Of a DNA stretch of 6,352 nucleotides, positions 4,997 to 6,352 are shown piece by piece. Origin of the DNA: Hungatella sp. UBA5982 (GTDB lineage Bacteria > Bacillota > Clostridia > Lachnospirales > Lachnospiraceae); the NCBI GenBank assembly GCA_002429965.1, contig DJBG01000088.1, forward strand, positions 11,213 through 17,564, written 5' to 3'. Each line of letters starts with the position of its first letter. Within the stretch, counting starts at the first letter, position 1. The translations under genes and the position numbers were made by a program. The notes under the pieces were generated by a model, which saw only the letters and a program-made list of their open reading frames with translations, made no database searches and was not told the DNA's origin.

Positions 4997-6132
4997 TAAT
5001 AGCCCCCCTTACACAGTTTCCGATAGATGTCTTCAATTTCTTCTACCGAAGGCACTCTTGGATTGGTCAATGTGCAGTTGTCAGCCAGGGCTTTTTCTGC
5101 CATTTCCCGTACAGCCTGTTCAAACTCGTCTTTATCAATCTTTAAGTCTGTAATCTGCTGAGGTATTTTGATCTTGTTCATCAGATTCTTGATGTGACGC
5201 ACCAGGCCGTGTACCGTAGCTTTATCTGTTCCGGCTGCAATTCCAAGCATGTTAGCGATTGCCACATATCTGACGCAGGCTTTCTGTTCGCCGGCGTCTT
5301 CCAGACCAGCGTTGTAGCTGATGACATGGGGAAGCAGGATCGCATTGCTTCTTCCGTGCGGAATGTGAAAGCGTGCTCCAAGAGCATGAGCCATGCTGTG
5401 GCAAAGCCCTAAGGAAGCTCCGTTAAACGCAACTCCAGCCAGACATGATGCATTGTGCATGTGAGTTCTGGCTTCCATGTCGCTGCCTTCCTCAACGGTA
5501 CGTGTCAGGTAGTTCCATACCAGTCTCACAGCTTTTTCCGCACAGGCATCGGTAAAATCACCTGCATTGGTTGAAACATAGGCTTCCAGGGCATGGGTCA
5601 GAACATCCATTCCGGTATCCGCTGTAATGTGAGGCGGAGCCGACACCGTAAAGCGGGGATCAAGAAAGGCTGCATCCGGCACCATACTATCGGATCTCAG
5701 CGGATATTTCGCCTGAGCCTGAGGATCGGAGATCACAGAAAAATTGGTCACTTCACTGCCGGTACCGCTGGTTGTGGGGACTGCGATCAAAAACAGTCTC
5801 TCATTTCCCATCTGGCTGTAGATGTGGCTTGCCGCCTTTGCCGTATCAATGGCAGATCCGCCGCCAAGGGCAATCACTGCATCCGGACCAAAACATTTCA
5901 TTTTGCCGATGGCCTTTGAAACTACTTCAATGGTCGGATCAGGCACTACCTCAGAAAATACTTCATAACTGCTCCCCTTCTCCTGCAAAAGCTCTGTGAT
6001 CCAGTTCACCTTTCCGGACTGGGCCATAAAGGGGTCACAAATAATATAAGCCTTTGTCATTGGAAGTTCCTTCATCTTGTCAAGACAGGAAGATCCCATA
6101 TATACCTTTGTATTCATTACAAATTGCTCCAC
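4996..6132 (-). CDS. Iron-dependent alcohol dehydrogenase (EutG/PduQ/CutO type)
   Basis: This 378-residue group III iron-containing alcohol dehydrogenase has full family length. The N-terminal Rossmann-like domain contains the NAD-binding GGGSAIDTAK (90-99) and PTTSGTGSEVTNFSVI (119-134). By comparison with FucO the iron ligands are D176 and H180 in GMDVLTHALEAY, H245 in GLCHSMAHALG, and H259 in PHGRSNAILLPHV. All are present, so the enzyme should be active. It reduces the compartment aldehyde to the alcohol and regenerates NAD+ for the aldehyde dehydrogenase. The start is GTG, supported by an AAGGAGGG site about nine bases upstream; the nearer ATG at 6117 has no comparable site and would trim MEQFV. 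The gene begins 22 bases after the GTPase and shares its stop with the next start. Substrate chain length cannot be read from the sequence. Confidence 0.95.
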   Translation of the reverse strand: MEQFVMNTKVYMGSSCLDKMKELPMTKAYIICDPFMAQSGKVNWITELLQEKGSSYEVFSEVVPDPTIEVVSKAIGKMKCFGPDAVIALGGGSAIDTAKAASHIYSQMGNERLFLIAVPTTSGTGSEVTNFSVISDPQAQAKYPLRSDSMVPDAAFLDPRFTVSAPPHITADTGMDVLTHALEAYVSTNAGDFTDACAEKAVRLVWNYLTRTVEEGSDMEARTHMHNASCLAGVAFNGASLGLCHSMAHALGARFHIPHGRSNAILLPHVISYNAGLEDAGEQKACVRYVAIANMLGIAAGTDKATVHGLVRHIKNLMNKIKIPQQITDLKIDKDEFEQAVREMAEKALADNCTLTNPRVPSVEEIEDIYRKLCKGGY

Positions 6133-6141
6133 GTTACATTT

Positions 6142-6149
6142 CCCTCCTT
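6142..6149 (-). promoter_or_regulatory. Ribosome binding site for the GTG-initiated alcohol dehydrogenase
   Basis: The minus strand reads AAGGAGGG, about nine bases before the GTG at 6132. The only ATG in between (6136-6138) is followed at once by a TAA, so the GTG is the best supported start. Confidence 0.75.
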
Positions 6150-6154
6150 TCCTT

Positions 6155-6352
6155 TTATTTTAATACTTCCATTAATTCATGAAGACCTGTCCCTTCAGAC
6201 AGATTGATATGGTAATAGGGCTCCCGAACCCCGGTTTTTTTTAACTGACGGATACACCAGTCATCATTTTCCGGTTTTTTCCCGTTTCCCGTAATCACAC
6301 CGAGGACAGGAACCCGGAATAATTTTGCAAATCCAGGAGGATAACTTTCCCG
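6155..6352 (-). CDS. EutP/PduV-like small GTPase, C-terminal part (cut by window edge)
   Basis: The last 65 residues of a protein read RESYPPGFAKLF, then RVPVLGVITGNGKKPENDDW, and end LSEGTGLHELMEVLK. This matches the C-terminal half of the EutP/PduV Ras-like GTPases of BMC operons: YPPGFAKLF and the strand VPVLGVIT precede the G4 motif, the LKKTGVREPYY segment leads to the last strand, and SEGTGLHEL resembles the closing SAxTGEG-type helix. PduV has been linked to microcompartment positioning and EutP to acetate kinase-like activity; neither is shown here. The usual base-specifying T/NKxD motif after the strand is replaced by TGNG, which is odd. The P-loop lies outside the window. The frame stays open through a run of eight adenines (coding strand) at 6235-6242. 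The stop lies 22 bases before the alcohol dehydrogenase. Confidence 0.75.
   Translation of the reverse strand, partial: RESYPPGFAKLFRVPVLGVITGNGKKPENDDWCIRQLKKTGVREPYYHINLSEGTGLHELMEVLK

Noticed and set aside
6235..6242. Run of eight adenines in the GTPase coding strand as a programmed frameshift site.
   Set aside because: The zero frame continues normally to a family-like C-terminus, so no frameshift is needed to explain the protein.

Overview
The window is an internal slice of a bacterial microcompartment (BMC) operon. Every gene is on the minus strand, so transcription runs from position 6352 towards position 1. Ten genes are packed with gaps of 40 bases or fewer, or with short overlaps. 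No promoter or intrinsic terminator was recognised on the minus strand, so both ends of the operon probably lie outside. Protein style (EutQ, EutJ, EutN and permuted shell proteins of clostridial type), strong purine-rich ribosome binding sites and a moderate base composition suggest a Firmicute of class Clostridia, perhaps a Lachnospiraceae-like gut anaerobe. This is inference, not a species call.

Layout in transcription order: the C-terminal end of a EutP/PduV-like GTPase (6155-6352, cut by the window edge); an iron-dependent alcohol dehydrogenase of the EutG/PduQ/CutO type (4996-6132); a EutT-like protein that seems to lack the metal-binding cysteines of the real adenosyltransferase (4379-4996); the Hsp70-fold ATPase EutJ (3552-4397); a circularly permuted BMC shell protein of the EutS/PduU/CutR class (3232-3537); the pentameric vertex protein EutN (2975-3238); the cupin protein EutQ (2327-2959); a canonical BMC hexamer protein with an acidic linker and a small helical C-terminal domain (1710-2315); a CoA-acylating aldehyde dehydrogenase interrupted by an in-frame TAA codon (136-1683); and the first 36 codons of the PduL phosphotransacylase (1-110).

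Together the genes encode the standard core of an aldehyde-processing metabolosome. An aldehyde made by a signature enzyme outside the window would be oxidised to acyl-CoA by the aldehyde dehydrogenase or reduced to alcohol by the alcohol dehydrogenase, which recycles NAD+. PduL would recycle CoA and make acyl-phosphate. The two hexamer-type proteins and EutN supply shell tiles and vertices. The gene set, and an aldehyde dehydrogenase with a C-terminal rather than N-terminal cargo helix, fit a glycyl-radical-enzyme microcompartment (choline- or propanediol-type) better than a classical ethanolamine operon. The signature enzyme is not visible, so the substrate is not established.

The most notable points are the nonsense codon in the aldehyde dehydrogenase, the SAP/Rho-N-like tail on the main shell protein, the EutT-like protein with no apparent adenosyltransferase metal site, an N-terminal domain apparently shared by that protein and EutQ, and a degenerate G4 motif in the GTPase.
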